Origin: Paenibacillus_E allorhizoplanae
GTDB lineage: Bacteria > Bacillota > Bacilli > Paenibacillales > NBRC-103111
Length of the DNA: 64,000 nucleotides
Assembly (NCBI RefSeq): GCF_927798215.1
Contig: NZ_CAKMMW010000003.1
Coordinates: 372,001-436,000 of the forward strand
Direction: 5' to 3'
The notes below the pieces were generated by a model, which was not told the origin of the DNA, made no database searches, and saw only the letters and a program-made list of their open reading frames with translations. A program made the position numbers and the translations under genes. This document shows, piece by piece, positions 26,752 through 35,323 of this stretch. Positions within the stretch are counted from its first letter, which is position 1, and each line of letters begins with the position of its first letter.

Positions 26752-27633
26752 TTATCCCTTTACCGAACCTAATAAAACGCCTTTCGCGAAATGCTTCTGT
26801 AAGAATGGATAGACGAGAACAATCGGTATTGTCGCGACGACAATCGAAGCCATCCGAATCGTTTGAGGCAAATAATCCGTCGGATCGGACTGTGAGGTCG
26901 AATCACCAATTTTATCTTGAGACATGAGCACAATTTGCCTAAGCACAACCTGTACGGGCCATTTCTCAGAATCGTTGATATAAATAACAGCATGGAAGAA
27001 CGTATTCCAATGTCCCACTGCGTAAAACAGTCCGAAAGTCGCCATAGCTGGCATGGACAAGGGCAGCACGATTCTGAATAAAGTTCCGATATCGTTGCAG
27101 CCGTCAATTCTCGCAGCATCTTCCAATCCATCAGGAATTTGCTGGAAAAAGTTTTTTAGAACGATTAAGTTAAATGCACTAATGGCTGTTGGAATCATAA
27201 GAGACCAATATGAATTAATTAGACCAACCGATTTGACGACGAAGTAGGTCGGAATCATGCCGCCACTGAAAAGCATCGTAATGAGGATTAATAGCATAAA
27301 GGTTTTACGCCCACGCAACGTGGCCCGAGCCAATGGATACGCCGTAAACGAAGTGAGTATGAGATTGATCAATGTTCCTAAAACGGTTACATAAATCGAT
27401 ACGCCGATGCTTCTAATCATGGTGTCCGTTGAAAAAATGTATTTATACGCACTAAACGTAAATTTAGTAGGTATCAAAAGCAATCCACCTTTGACAACCT
27501 CTGAAGGGGCAGCAAAAGATACCGAAACAATATAGACAAACGGTATAATCGTGATCAAGGAAACAAGTGTTAATAACGCATAGTTAACCCAATCAAATAC
27601 TTTATTGCTTAATGTCTTATCATTTGTTGGCAT
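26752..27633 (-). CDS. Sugar ABC transporter permease (LplC/YtcP type)
   Basis: A 293-residue inner-membrane permease with six hydrophobic segments. The EAA loop reads DGLEDAARIDGCNDIGTLFRIVLPLSMPAMATF. PYIVSVSFAAPSEVVKGG-type N-terminal and KHFAKGVLLGSVKG C-terminal sequences are typical of LplC/YtcP. ATG 27633 has GGAGGTGGAG upstream; the longer start 27672 lies inside the preceding gene. The stop lies 59 bp before the binding protein. Confidence 0.92.
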   Translation of the reverse strand: MPTNDKTLSNKVFDWVNYALLTLVSLITIIPFVYIVSVSFAAPSEVVKGGLLLIPTKFTFSAYKYIFSTDTMIRSIGVSIYVTVLGTLINLILTSFTAYPLARATLRGRKTFMLLILITMLFSGGMIPTYFVVKSVGLINSYWSLMIPTAISAFNLIVLKNFFQQIPDGLEDAARIDGCNDIGTLFRIVLPLSMPAMATFGLFYAVGHWNTFFHAVIYINDSEKWPVQVVLRQIVLMSQDKIGDSTSQSDPTDYLPQTIRMASIVVATIPIVLVYPFLQKHFAKGVLLGSVKG

Positions 27634-27649
27634 TGTATATCTCCACCTC

Positions 27650-28609
27650 CTAGTAAACGCCTTCTTCGCCAAACTTCTTCGCTAGCTTGTTCGCACCGAG
27701 GACAAGTATCAGCCCCACTAACGATTTGAACAAACCAACTGCAGCACTATAACTATATTGCGCCTGTGTCAAACCCTTCATATACACATAGGTATCGAAC
27801 ACTTCGCCCACTTCACGGTTCATCGAGTTCAACATCAGGAAGATATGTTCAAAGCCTGTATCCAGGAAACTGCCCAATCGTAGAATAAACAGAATTACAA
27901 TCGTACTGCGGATCGCAGGTATCGTAATATGCCAGAGTTGACGCCAGCGACCAGCCCCATCCATACGGGCAGCCTCATATAATTGCAAGTCGACGCCAGA
28001 CAAAGCGGCTAAGAAGATAATCGTCCCCCAACCTGCCTCTTTCCAAATCGATTGCGCAATAATCATGGGTCTAAACCATTCTTCGCTCAACATAAATGGG
28101 ATTTTCTCAAACCCGAATTGTGCCAGCAATTCATTAACGACGCCACCCTCTGTCGTAAATAACACATAAAATATACCTACAGCAACTACCCACGAAATGA
28201 AATGCGGCAAATAGAGCAATGTTTGGACGATTCGTTTGAACATCTCTCTTCGCGCTTCATTAATCATAAGAGCTAATAGGATCGGAAGCGGAAAAAAGAA
28301 GACTAAATTATAGATGGCTAACAACAAAGTATTTCGAAACAGTGACCAGAATTGGGGCTCCATAAAAAATCGTTCAAAATGTTTAAAGCCAACCCATGGA
28401 CTGTTTATAAATCCGGTAAAAGGCTTGTAGTCCTGAAACGCCATGACCAGACCAAGCATTGGAACATATTTGAATACGACAAAATATAAGATCCCGGGAA
28501 ACAAAAGTAGATACATCCATCGATCTCTTAAGAGATCTCGCACTAGCTGTGATCGTTTAAATGAGCTTAATCGAGCTCTTTGCATTTGTGCTTCCAAGGG
28601 TTGCGGCAC
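27650..28609 (-). CDS. Sugar ABC transporter permease (LplB type)
   Basis: A 319-residue permease with six hydrophobic segments. Characteristic stretches are YLLLFPGILYFVVFKYVPMLGLVMAFQDYKP and the EAA loop YEAARMDGAGRWRQLWHITIPAIRSTIV. The first ATG (28654) lacks a ribosome site, whereas GTG 28609 has GGAGGAAG seven nt upstream and is chosen. It is the first gene of the ABC/sugar-acid operon, with a promoter about 70 bp upstream. Confidence 0.92.
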   Translation of the reverse strand: MPQPLEAQMQRARLSSFKRSQLVRDLLRDRWMYLLLFPGILYFVVFKYVPMLGLVMAFQDYKPFTGFINSPWVGFKHFERFFMEPQFWSLFRNTLLLAIYNLVFFFPLPILLALMINEARREMFKRIVQTLLYLPHFISWVVAVGIFYVLFTTEGGVVNELLAQFGFEKIPFMLSEEWFRPMIIAQSIWKEAGWGTIIFLAALSGVDLQLYEAARMDGAGRWRQLWHITIPAIRSTIVILFILRLGSFLDTGFEHIFLMLNSMNREVGEVFDTYVYMKGLTQAQYSYSAAVGLFKSLVGLILVLGANKLAKKFGEEGVY

Positions 28610-28678
28610 TCGACTTCCTCCTGACTGGTATGTGTTTGGCTTCCCTCGTATCATAAGTTATGAAATGAATATCAGGCT

Positions 28679-28724
28679 ATCGTACTCATTTAACTTCTTT
28701 TTCTCAACCTTGAAAACCCTTACA
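28679..28724 (-). promoter_or_regulatory. Predicted promoter of the ABC/sugar-acid operon with a cre-like site
   Basis: TTGAGA (28707-28702) and TACGAT (28684-28679) are spaced by exactly 17 nt. Just upstream, 28711-28724 matches the CcpA cre consensus TGWAANCGNTNWCA at all but one central position (CC for CG). Catabolite control is therefore plausible, but the central CG is normally conserved. Confidence 0.5.
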
Positions 28725-28817
28725 TGACGGGCGTTTAGCGGATGTGAAACCTTCAAGTAATCATTCTTTGCTGTCATCGTAATGATTTAGCTATTAGCTT
28801 CATTCCGTTATATCACA

Positions 28818-28857
28818 CAAAAAAGCCCAGTAAATTAACTATCTAATTTACTGGGCT
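28818..28857 (-). terminator. Terminator after the YhcH gene
   Basis: Perfect 14-bp arms (AGCCCAGTAAATTA / TAATTTACTGGGCT) enclose a 6-nt loop at 28824-28857 and are followed by six T on the minus strand. Confidence 0.92.
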
Positions 28858-28885
28858 TCGTTATAAACTTTTCTAATACTATACA

Positions 28886-29353
28886 TTAATTACAGACAGG
28901 CACTTTCAGTAAAGCCTTTCTGACATAGTCGGACTTAGTATCCCTGCACCAAGGCCTGTGAATATCTGATGGCATGAAAATGGCGAACTGCCCTGGACAT
29001 AGCGTCAACTCCATCTCATTTTCCGCACCATCGAAAAAGGTATGATCGTCAATGGCTGGACTCACCTCAACCGGTTGATTCCTCTCGCAATCCCGTGCGA
29101 ATCCAATGGTCTCTGATCCGGCAAGGATATAGTGAATATCCATATATCGTTGATGTCGCTCTGGCAATGCCTCCGCGAAGGGAAGCGTAGCTGTCGTTTT
29201 CACGACCAGATAGGTACCGTCTTCCCCCACAGGATATACCCCATCCTCGATATCATCGAATGTGCATGTAGACAGGTAGTCCAAATGCTGCGCAAGCCGC
29301 TCTGCGTATAACCATTTATCCTCTGACCACTTACGGAAATCTCCTAAGATCAC
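28886..29353 (-). CDS. YhcH/YjgK/YiaL (DUF386) family protein
   Basis: A 155-residue cupin-like protein. The family signature is visible in KTTATLPFAEALPERHQRYMDIHYILAGSETIGFA and LCPGQFAIFMPSDIHRPWC, with His/Glu residues forming a metal site. Members cluster with sialic-acid, gulonate and beta-galactoside genes and may act as sugar mutarotases or isomerases. GTG 29353 follows AAGGAGG. It lies between the sugar-acid operon and the TauE gene and has its own terminator. Confidence 0.88.
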   Translation of the reverse strand: MILGDFRKWSEDKWLYAERLAQHLDYLSTCTFDDIEDGVYPVGEDGTYLVVKTTATLPFAEALPERHQRYMDIHYILAGSETIGFARDCERNQPVEVSPAIDDHTFFDGAENEMELTLCPGQFAIFMPSDIHRPWCRDTKSDYVRKALLKVPVCN

Positions 29354-29409
29354 GTGTGGTTCCTCCTTGCCAATATGATCGTTTCAACCGAGTGAAGTCC
29401 TCACACATC

Positions 29410-30183
29410 CTATGTTTTCACTAGCATCAATAACGATCCTGCTATCGGTGTCATGATCATCGCCGAGCGAAGCAGCAGCTTCGGAGCTCTCTTCGTAAAC
29501 TTAGCCCCAATATAAGAGCCGATCATCGTCCCTGCAACGACTTGAGCGAGCAATACAAAGTCCAAGAATCCCGCTTGGAAAAATCCAATCGACCCGAACA
29601 AAGCGATCGGTAGAATAACGACCATTGTCGTCCCCACCGCTTGTCGGAGTGGAAACCCGAATAGAATGAGCAAAGCCAGCTGGATGAATGGTGTCGATCC
29701 AATCCCAAAGACTCCAGAGAGTGATCCCGTTACTATACCCGTAACCGCCGCTAAAAACCAGAACTTCACCTTTTTTAACTCGTCGGATTCCGTAGCAAGC
29801 ACCCGCTCCTTCGAGGAAAACACCTTGCTTGTTCGAAGCCAAATAAGAAGTCCAGAGACGAACAACATACCACTGGTTAGCCAGATCAGCTGATCGGCTG
29901 CAATCATGCGAGCCACAAAGGTTCCAGCATACGCACCACCCGCTCCGAAGGCTCCAATAATGAGGCCTGAGCGAAGCCTAGCATTCCCTTCTCGGAAATG
30001 ACTGATTGAACCCGATAAAGTTGTAAAAACCATTGCTGCAATTGAAGTGCCAAGCGCTGTATGAACAGGGACATGAAACACGGCTAGAAGAATCCCAATA
30101 ATAAAGCCAGAGCCCCCCGTCCCGGCAAAGCCTAAGATCATCCCCATCAGAAGCATGGTTACTAGAATGTCCACATTCGCCAA
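29410..30183 (-). CDS. TauE/SafE-family anion exporter
   Basis: A 257-residue membrane protein with about eight hydrophobic segments. Two internal repeats are marked by GMILGFAGTGGSGFIIGILLA and GSLSGVFGIGSTPFIQLALL. The family exports sulfite, sulfoacetate or related anions. It starts (TTG 30183) 12 bp behind the nitrilase-family gene, so it is the last member of the ABC-nitrilase operon and could remove an anionic product. The start has only a weak ribosome site. Substrate unknown. Confidence 0.85.
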   Translation of the reverse strand: MANVDILVTMLLMGMILGFAGTGGSGFIIGILLAVFHVPVHTALGTSIAAMVFTTLSGSISHFREGNARLRSGLIIGAFGAGGAYAGTFVARMIAADQLIWLTSGMLFVSGLLIWLRTSKVFSSKERVLATESDELKKVKFWFLAAVTGIVTGSLSGVFGIGSTPFIQLALLILFGFPLRQAVGTTMVVILPIALFGSIGFFQAGFLDFVLLAQVVAGTMIGSYIGAKFTKRAPKLLLRSAMIMTPIAGSLLMLVKT

Positions 30184-30195
30184 CTACTTTCTCAT

Positions 30196-31098
30196 TCAGG
30201 TTGTTTGAAAGGCATATTGTTGATAGAAAGAAGGCCTCATATCGGTACGATTCCGATTATGTCCATTTTCTCGAATGTATTTCAAGTAATCTAGATTAAT
30301 ATCTCCGACGACAACCATCTCCACATTCGCTTCCCCTTGGCTGACAATCGCATTCGGTGTGCCAATCATCGGTTGAATCGGTGAATAGATGCCGCTTTTA
30401 CCCGTGAATGTGAAACCGTAAGGAATATGCGTTGGAAACGGAATCGATCCGATCATATGACTATTCACAACGTACACCTGATTCTCCGAAGCTCTTGCCT
30501 GAGCGAATAGAATATTGCGGCTTTGCCCCCACTCATCGAGACAACAAGTCGGTGCGAGGATAATATCAGCCCCCATTTGACTAAGGATACGCGCCACTTC
30601 GGGAAACGAGTTATCATAACAGATGGAGATGCCATAGGTCACACCATTTATTTCGAAAACATCCAGCTTATCGCCAGGTGTGGTCAATTCTTTGTTATAC
30701 ACCATCTCATAAGAAGGATGAATCTTGTTCTGTTCAAAGACTGCGCCGCTAGCTGTGAAGACATACGCTGTATTGTAATAGCATTTACGATCCGGCTGAT
30801 AGGCGAAATGTGTCCCCGCAGCGAGTGTGATTTGATACTCTTTGGCCAAATTGGCACATAATTGCTTGATCGCTGTTGTGTATTCCTTGCCAAACCACTC
30901 GAAAATTTTCGTGACATCCTCCGTACTCTTGATGTCAAAATGGTGCAGCGTGAGCAGCTCAATCGCGAAAAACTCAGGCAATAAGAGCAGCTCCGCCCCT
31001 TGTGCTACGGCTGATTCAACGTGCCAACGAACATGATCCTCAAAGTCTTTCATTGATCTTAGCTTTTTGGCCCGAAACTGGCTGCTGGCAATCTTCAT
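30196..31098 (-). CDS. Carbon-nitrogen hydrolase (nitrilase superfamily)
   Basis: A 300-residue hydrolase with the complete catalytic triad: Glu in LLLPEFFAIEL (about 42), Lys in FEQNKIHPSYE (about 140) and Cys in GISICYDNSFPE (about 173). Such enzymes hydrolyse amides, N-carbamoyl amino acids or nitriles. ATG 31098 follows AGAGGAG within the end of the ABC ATPase gene. With a polar-amino-acid-type importer and a PucR regulator alongside, a nitrogen-source catabolic role is likely; the substrate is not evident. Confidence 0.9.
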   Translation of the reverse strand: MKIASSQFRAKKLRSMKDFEDHVRWHVESAVAQGAELLLLPEFFAIELLTLHHFDIKSTEDVTKIFEWFGKEYTTAIKQLCANLAKEYQITLAAGTHFAYQPDRKCYYNTAYVFTASGAVFEQNKIHPSYEMVYNKELTTPGDKLDVFEINGVTYGISICYDNSFPEVARILSQMGADIILAPTCCLDEWGQSRNILFAQARASENQVYVVNSHMIGSIPFPTHIPYGFTFTGKSGIYSPIQPMIGTPNAIVSQGEANVEMVVVGDINLDYLKYIRENGHNRNRTDMRPSFYQQYAFQTT

Positions 31099-31099
31099 C

Positions 31100-31879
31100 T
31101 TAGTTAACTCCTCTCAGTTCGACCTCATGGGTGATCTTTCGCATGAATTGATTCATCCTCGCATTTTTCAAATGAAAAACTTCATCTGGTTTCCCGCTCA
31201 TCGTAATTTGACCATCCTCCATAAAAAGAACGCGATCAGATACGTTGCGAGCAAAATTCATCTCATGTGTCACGACGACCATCGTCATGCCCTCTTTCGC
31301 AAGTTTGACCATGATATCGAGCACTTCATGGACTAATTCAGGGTCAAGTGCGGACGTCGGCTCGTCGAACAAAATAACCTTTGGTTCCATGGCCAAAGCT
31401 CTTGCTATCGCCACACGCTGTTGTTGACCACCCGATAAATTAGCGGGATACTCATTAATTTTCTCTTGTAAGCCAACCTTTTCAAGCAGCTTAATCGCTT
31501 TGGCTTCTGCTTCTTTACGTGGAACCTTTTTCACAATACGCGGTCCCTCGGTTACGTTATCCAGTACGGTTTTATTCGGCCATAGATTAAATTGCTGAAA
31601 GACCATGCTGACCTCCGATCGAAGCCAGGTCAATTTCATGTACGATTGAAGCGTTAAGCGGCCGCGAGCGTTCGTCTTATATTCGGCTTTACGTGTATCC
31701 ACGTAAATCTCCCCTGAGGTCGGCACCTCCAGTAGGTTCATACAGCGTAGTAATGTGCTTTTCCCCGCACCGCTCGGTCCAATAATCGAGACAACCTCAC
31801 CCTCTCGAATTTCGAGATTGATTTGATCCAGTACCTTTTTCTCATGAAATTGTTTATTTAGTCCACGAATATGAATCAT
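31100..31879 (-). CDS. Polar amino acid ABC transporter ATPase
   Basis: A 259-residue ATP-binding subunit. Walker A is GPSGAGKST (about 33-41), the Q-loop is MVFQQFNLWPNKTVLDNV, the signature is LSGGQQQRVAIARALAM, Walker B is VILFDEPTSALDPE, and the H-loop is VVVTHEMNFA. An insertion of about 20 residues (TRKAEYKTNARGRLTLQSY) before the Q-loop is longer than in GlnQ. ATG 31879 follows GGAGG. It works with the permease and binding protein immediately upstream. Confidence 0.95.
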   Translation of the reverse strand: MIHIRGLNKQFHEKKVLDQINLEIREGEVVSIIGPSGAGKSTLLRCMNLLEVPTSGEIYVDTRKAEYKTNARGRLTLQSYMKLTWLRSEVSMVFQQFNLWPNKTVLDNVTEGPRIVKKVPRKEAEAKAIKLLEKVGLQEKINEYPANLSGGQQQRVAIARALAMEPKVILFDEPTSALDPELVHEVLDIMVKLAKEGMTMVVVTHEMNFARNVSDRVLFMEDGQITMSGKPDEVFHLKNARMNQFMRKITHEVELRGVN

Positions 31880-31891
31880 ATCTCACGCCTC

Positions 31892-32542
31892 CTACCTTTT
31901 CGCAATACGCAGCTTCTTTTCAATGAAGAATTGCAGCAACATGATCGAACTGGTCATGGTTAAGTAGATAACGCCTGCCACACCCAGTGTCTCCATGACA
32001 CTGTATGTACTGTTATAAGCTCGTTGTGCGCCAAGCATTAAATCCGGCACGGTAACAATGGATACGATGGCTGACTCTTTCAGCATGATGACACAGTTAT
32101 TAATATAAGGTGGGGTTAGCAGTCTAATTGCTTGCGGGATGGTGATGCGAATCATCTTCTGAAAAGGGTTCATCCCGATCGAATCCGCTGCCTCTAATTG
32201 ACCTCGATCCACCGACATGATGCCTGCTCGAATGATCTCCGACTTAAAGGAAGCGGAATTGATCGACATGGCCGCAAGCCCTGCGACAAAGGCAGGAAGC
32301 TTGAGACCGAATGGTGTCGCATAATACAACCAGAACAGCGTAAGCATTAACGGGGTTCCTCGAAATACCCATACATAAACGAAGGCAATGCCGCGAACTA
32401 CACTGATACTGGAAAGCCTCATAAGAGCAATAAAGTAGCCAAGTATTGTTGCGCACAAGATGGCTAGTATGGAGATTTTGAAAGTCGTCAGCGCCCCCTC
32501 TAAATAGAGGGGCATATAATTGGATACAATTTCCCAGTCCAT
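31892..32542 (-). CDS. Polar amino acid ABC transporter permease
   Basis: A 216-residue permease of the HisM/GlnP class with about five hydrophobic segments. FRGTPLMLTLFWLYYATPFG and the EAA loop LEAADSIGMNPFQKMIRITIPQAIRLLTPPYIN are diagnostic. A GTG at 32551 is possible, but ATG 32542 behind GAGTGA is slightly better placed; both sites are weak. It lies between the binding protein and the ATPase. Confidence 0.92.
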   Translation of the reverse strand: MDWEIVSNYMPLYLEGALTTFKISILAILCATILGYFIALMRLSSISVVRGIAFVYVWVFRGTPLMLTLFWLYYATPFGLKLPAFVAGLAAMSINSASFKSEIIRAGIMSVDRGQLEAADSIGMNPFQKMIRITIPQAIRLLTPPYINNCVIMLKESAIVSIVTVPDLMLGAQRAYNSTYSVMETLGVAGVIYLTMTSSIMLLQFFIEKKLRIAKR

Positions 32543-32573
32543 GCCAATCACTCATTTTCTGTTTATTTTTAGG

Positions 32574-33452
32574 TTACTTCGGAAGCGGTGCCCCTACCCA
32601 TTTGGTAGCGAGTTTATCGATAGTTCCGTCCTTCATCTTCTCATCAATCAAACTATCAATAATTGCCTTTAATTCGGGTTCATTTTTACGCATACCTACT
32701 CCCATGTTTTTCACTGCTGCAACATTACCAACCAGCTTAAGTGGCTTATCGCTCTTATCATTCTTGATGTAATCGTTCGCTGCAATGTTGCCAACTGCAT
32801 AAAGGTCGATTCGACCTGCTTTTAGATCTGTGAATGCTTCCGCATTCCCTGGGTATTCCTTCAGCTCTTTGAAGCCTCCGAATTCCTTAATGACGGTATG
32901 TGTTGCTGAACCGCCAATCACGCCTGTAATCAGACCACTCAGCTTTGTTACGTCCTCTACTTTGGTGGTATCCTTCAACGTCACAGCTACCGTGCCGTCT
33001 TTGCCATAAGGAATGGAGAAATCAATACTCTTCTTTCTCTCATCCGTTTCCGAAAGAGCTGACATCACAAGATCAAATTTCCCTGCTACGAGACCTGGGA
33101 TTAAGCCTGAGATGTTTCCTGGCACGAACTCAACCTTAACGCCAAGTTTCTCTGCAATCATTGTACCGATGTCGATATCTAGTCCTGTGATCTGGCTTTG
33201 TTCATTCATGAAGGTCATTGGACGGAAGTTTCCGCTTGTTCCAATCACGAGCTTGCCGTTCTTTTTAATTTGCTGAACTGTTGCTGATGTTGCAGGCACA
33301 CTTGATGCAGCCACGGCTGAAGTTGTTGATGCTACTGACTGATCTGTAGGCTTAGCAGATGTACCTGTTGTCGTTGCCTTACTTCCACAAGCGGTAACTA
33401 ATAAAAGCGATGCAATAACCAAGCCCTTACTCATCCATTTACCATGTTTCAT
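32574..33452 (-). CDS. Amino-acid-type ABC binding lipoprotein
   Basis: A 292-residue binding protein (SBP_bac_3). A lipoprotein signal ends VTAC, followed by a Ser/Thr/Ala linker. The mature part contains LVIGTSGNFRPMTFMNEQSQITGLDIDIGTMIAEKLG and FDLVMSALSETDERKKSIDFSIPY, the standard ligand-clamp region. ATG 33452, behind GGGGAAA, is preferred over 33506, which would add a non-signal extension. It is the first gene of the ABC-nitrilase-TauE run and diverges from the pucR-type gene. The ligand is likely a nitrogenous small molecule. Confidence 0.9.
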   Translation of the reverse strand: MKHGKWMSKGLVIASLLLVTACGSKATTTGTSAKPTDQSVASTTSAVAASSVPATSATVQQIKKNGKLVIGTSGNFRPMTFMNEQSQITGLDIDIGTMIAEKLGVKVEFVPGNISGLIPGLVAGKFDLVMSALSETDERKKSIDFSIPYGKDGTVAVTLKDTTKVEDVTKLSGLITGVIGGSATHTVIKEFGGFKELKEYPGNAEAFTDLKAGRIDLYAVGNIAANDYIKNDKSDKPLKLVGNVAAVKNMGVGMRKNEPELKAIIDSLIDEKMKDGTIDKLATKWVGAPLPK

Positions 33453-33683
33453 TTTCCCCAGCTCCCCGTAATGTATATTGTCTTTATATGTTAGATTATA
33501 TATCATTGAAATTAGGTTTACATTAGAGTTGCTTCACAAATCTATCATGATTCCATTGTGAACCATTCACAAAAATTCTGCACTCATAACGGTAATATTC
33601 AACGATTCATTCTACTTTCCCTCTATATACGAAAGATTTTTTTAGTATTTCCTACTAAATTTGTTCTTTCCTCCATCTTCATT

Positions 33684-33706
33684 TTATGTTAGGTTTATTA
33701 ACATAA
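33684..33706. promoter_or_regulatory. Perfect inverted repeat upstream of the PucR gene
   Basis: TTATGTTA and TAACATAA (8-bp arms, 7-nt spacer) lie just before the GAGGAGG ribosome site of the regulator. It may be an autoregulatory operator or a leader hairpin. Confidence 0.4.
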
Positions 33707-33725
33707 CAATTGAGGAGGTCAGGCT

Positions 33726-35306
33726 ATGAATGGAATCAGTGTGAATGAATTAATCGCTCATAAACCTTTCCTATTTGGAGAAGATCCTATCATAAGTGGC
33801 GCCAATGGCTTAAACCGTCGCATTACCAATGTGAATGTGATGGAAGTACCGGATGTTTTCAACTGGGTAAGGCATGGCGATCTCCTCCTCACCACCGCAT
33901 ACTCCATTAAAGATAACCCCAATGCTCAGAATGAGCTGATTCCCAAACTTGCTGCAACAGGAATAGCCGCTATAGGTATCAAAACCAAGCGGTATCTCGA
34001 AACCGTTCCAGAAGAAATGGTTACTCTTTCTAATGAATATGGGCTGCCCATCTTGGAGCTGGCCTATCAAATCGGCTATTCCCAGACTATTTCGGAAGTG
34101 CTTGAGGAAATTCTCAACCAGAAAACGAATTGGCTCATGGAACAGCATCATAAGATACAGTTGCTTACCAGTACGCTAATTATGGGCGAGAACAGCAAAA
34201 CCTTTATTGAGACATTTTCCAAGAGTACAGGTTTGCAAGCTGCCTTGATTACCTATGAATCTGACATGTATGCCACTGATCCCGCGTTTAGGAAGGAATG
34301 GCCTGATGCCAGACACCTTCGGCCCGTTGCACCGCATTCATCTACCACAGCACTGCCTTCTTATTGGCTCGACGCTGACACAACCACCATTTATTTGCCG
34401 ATTGAGAAAAATAACGAAACGATGGCTTACTTTGTCTGTTGGGGTTGTAAGGACGGGGAATGGGAGCCGTTGCAGTTCCTGCTTCAGCATACGGTTAACT
34501 TACTAACCCTGCACCTCAGCAAACAACATTCGCTGCGCAGTTTAGAGGATAATCAGAAAGATCTTTTTCTCAAAACCTGGATCCTAGGTGAAATTACCGA
34601 TCCACAGGCCATAGCGCTGCAGGCTGCTTCATGCGGACTTCAGCTGCAAACTAGCTACAATGTTTGTCTAACCTCACCGCTCCCACCTTTTTCATCAAGA
34701 GAAATCATGAATGTGAAAGCTTACTGTATTCTTCAAGGCATTGTCTTACTTTCTATGGGGAATGAATGGGTTTTCCTTATTCCAAAGCCGCTGGCTAATC
34801 AGAAAAGCGCCTATCAGAAGCTTCAATCAGAGCTCCATAAATATTTGAAACAACCTGGCATTCGTCTTGGCATCAGCAGTATGAAGGGACTGTCCGACAT
34901 AAACGAGGGATACAAAGAAACCGTAACGGCACTAGAACTCTGGGACTTCATTCAGCCAAATGAAACGCTATGTTACTACGACCAACTCGGTATGTACTCG
35001 ATTGTTCATGTACTTTCTGATCAAGAATCCATCAAAAAACAGCTATTTCAGTATATTCAGCCCCTATACATGTTCGATAAAGAGAATAACGCTAAGCTTG
35101 TTGATACGTTAATTACTTACTTGCAATTCGGCGGCAACATTAAGGAAACCGCAAAGGCTTCTTACTGCCATTACAACTCCATTGTCTATCGACTAGAAAA
35201 AGTTCAAACCTTATTAGGGGTTGATTTGAAAGACCCTGATATTCGTTTCCAATTGCAAATGGCTGTCAAAGTGTTCGCTTTTTCCACAAAAAAAAAGGAA
35301 CTATGA
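33726..35306 (+). CDS. PucR-family transcriptional regulator
   Basis: A 526-residue activator. Residues about 1-125 form the PucR N-terminal domain (GANGLNRRITNVNVMEVPDVFNWVRHGDLLLTTAYSI). The middle is a GGDEF-like/CdaR sensor region (RLGISSMKGLSDINEGYKETVTALEL). The C-terminus is the PucR HTH (NIKETAKASYCHYNSIVYRLEKVQTLLGVDL). ATG 33726 has GAGGAGG upstream. The best-known member controls purine catabolism in Bacillus. Divergence from the ABC-nitrilase operon makes that operon its likely target. The last codons share a palindrome with the convergent FAH gene. Confidence 0.92.
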   Translation: MNGISVNELIAHKPFLFGEDPIISGANGLNRRITNVNVMEVPDVFNWVRHGDLLLTTAYSIKDNPNAQNELIPKLAATGIAAIGIKTKRYLETVPEEMVTLSNEYGLPILELAYQIGYSQTISEVLEEILNQKTNWLMEQHHKIQLLTSTLIMGENSKTFIETFSKSTGLQAALITYESDMYATDPAFRKEWPDARHLRPVAPHSSTTALPSYWLDADTTTIYLPIEKNNETMAYFVCWGCKDGEWEPLQFLLQHTVNLLTLHLSKQHSLRSLEDNQKDLFLKTWILGEITDPQAIALQAASCGLQLQTSYNVCLTSPLPPFSSREIMNVKAYCILQGIVLLSMGNEWVFLIPKPLANQKSAYQKLQSELHKYLKQPGIRLGISSMKGLSDINEGYKETVTALELWDFIQPNETLCYYDQLGMYSIVHVLSDQESIKKQLFQYIQPLYMFDKENNAKLVDTLITYLQFGGNIKETAKASYCHYNSIVYRLEKVQTLLGVDLKDPDIRFQLQMAVKVFAFSTKKKEL

Positions 35307-35323
35307 TGGGCTCATAGTTCCTT
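35288..35323 (-). terminator. Terminator shared with the coding ends of two convergent genes
   Basis: 12-bp perfect arms (AAGGAACTATGA at 35295-35306 and its complement at 35312-35323) surround TGGGC. On the minus strand a run of seven T follows. Each arm encodes Lys-Glu-Leu-stop, one for the PucR gene and one for the FAH gene. Confidence 0.88.
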
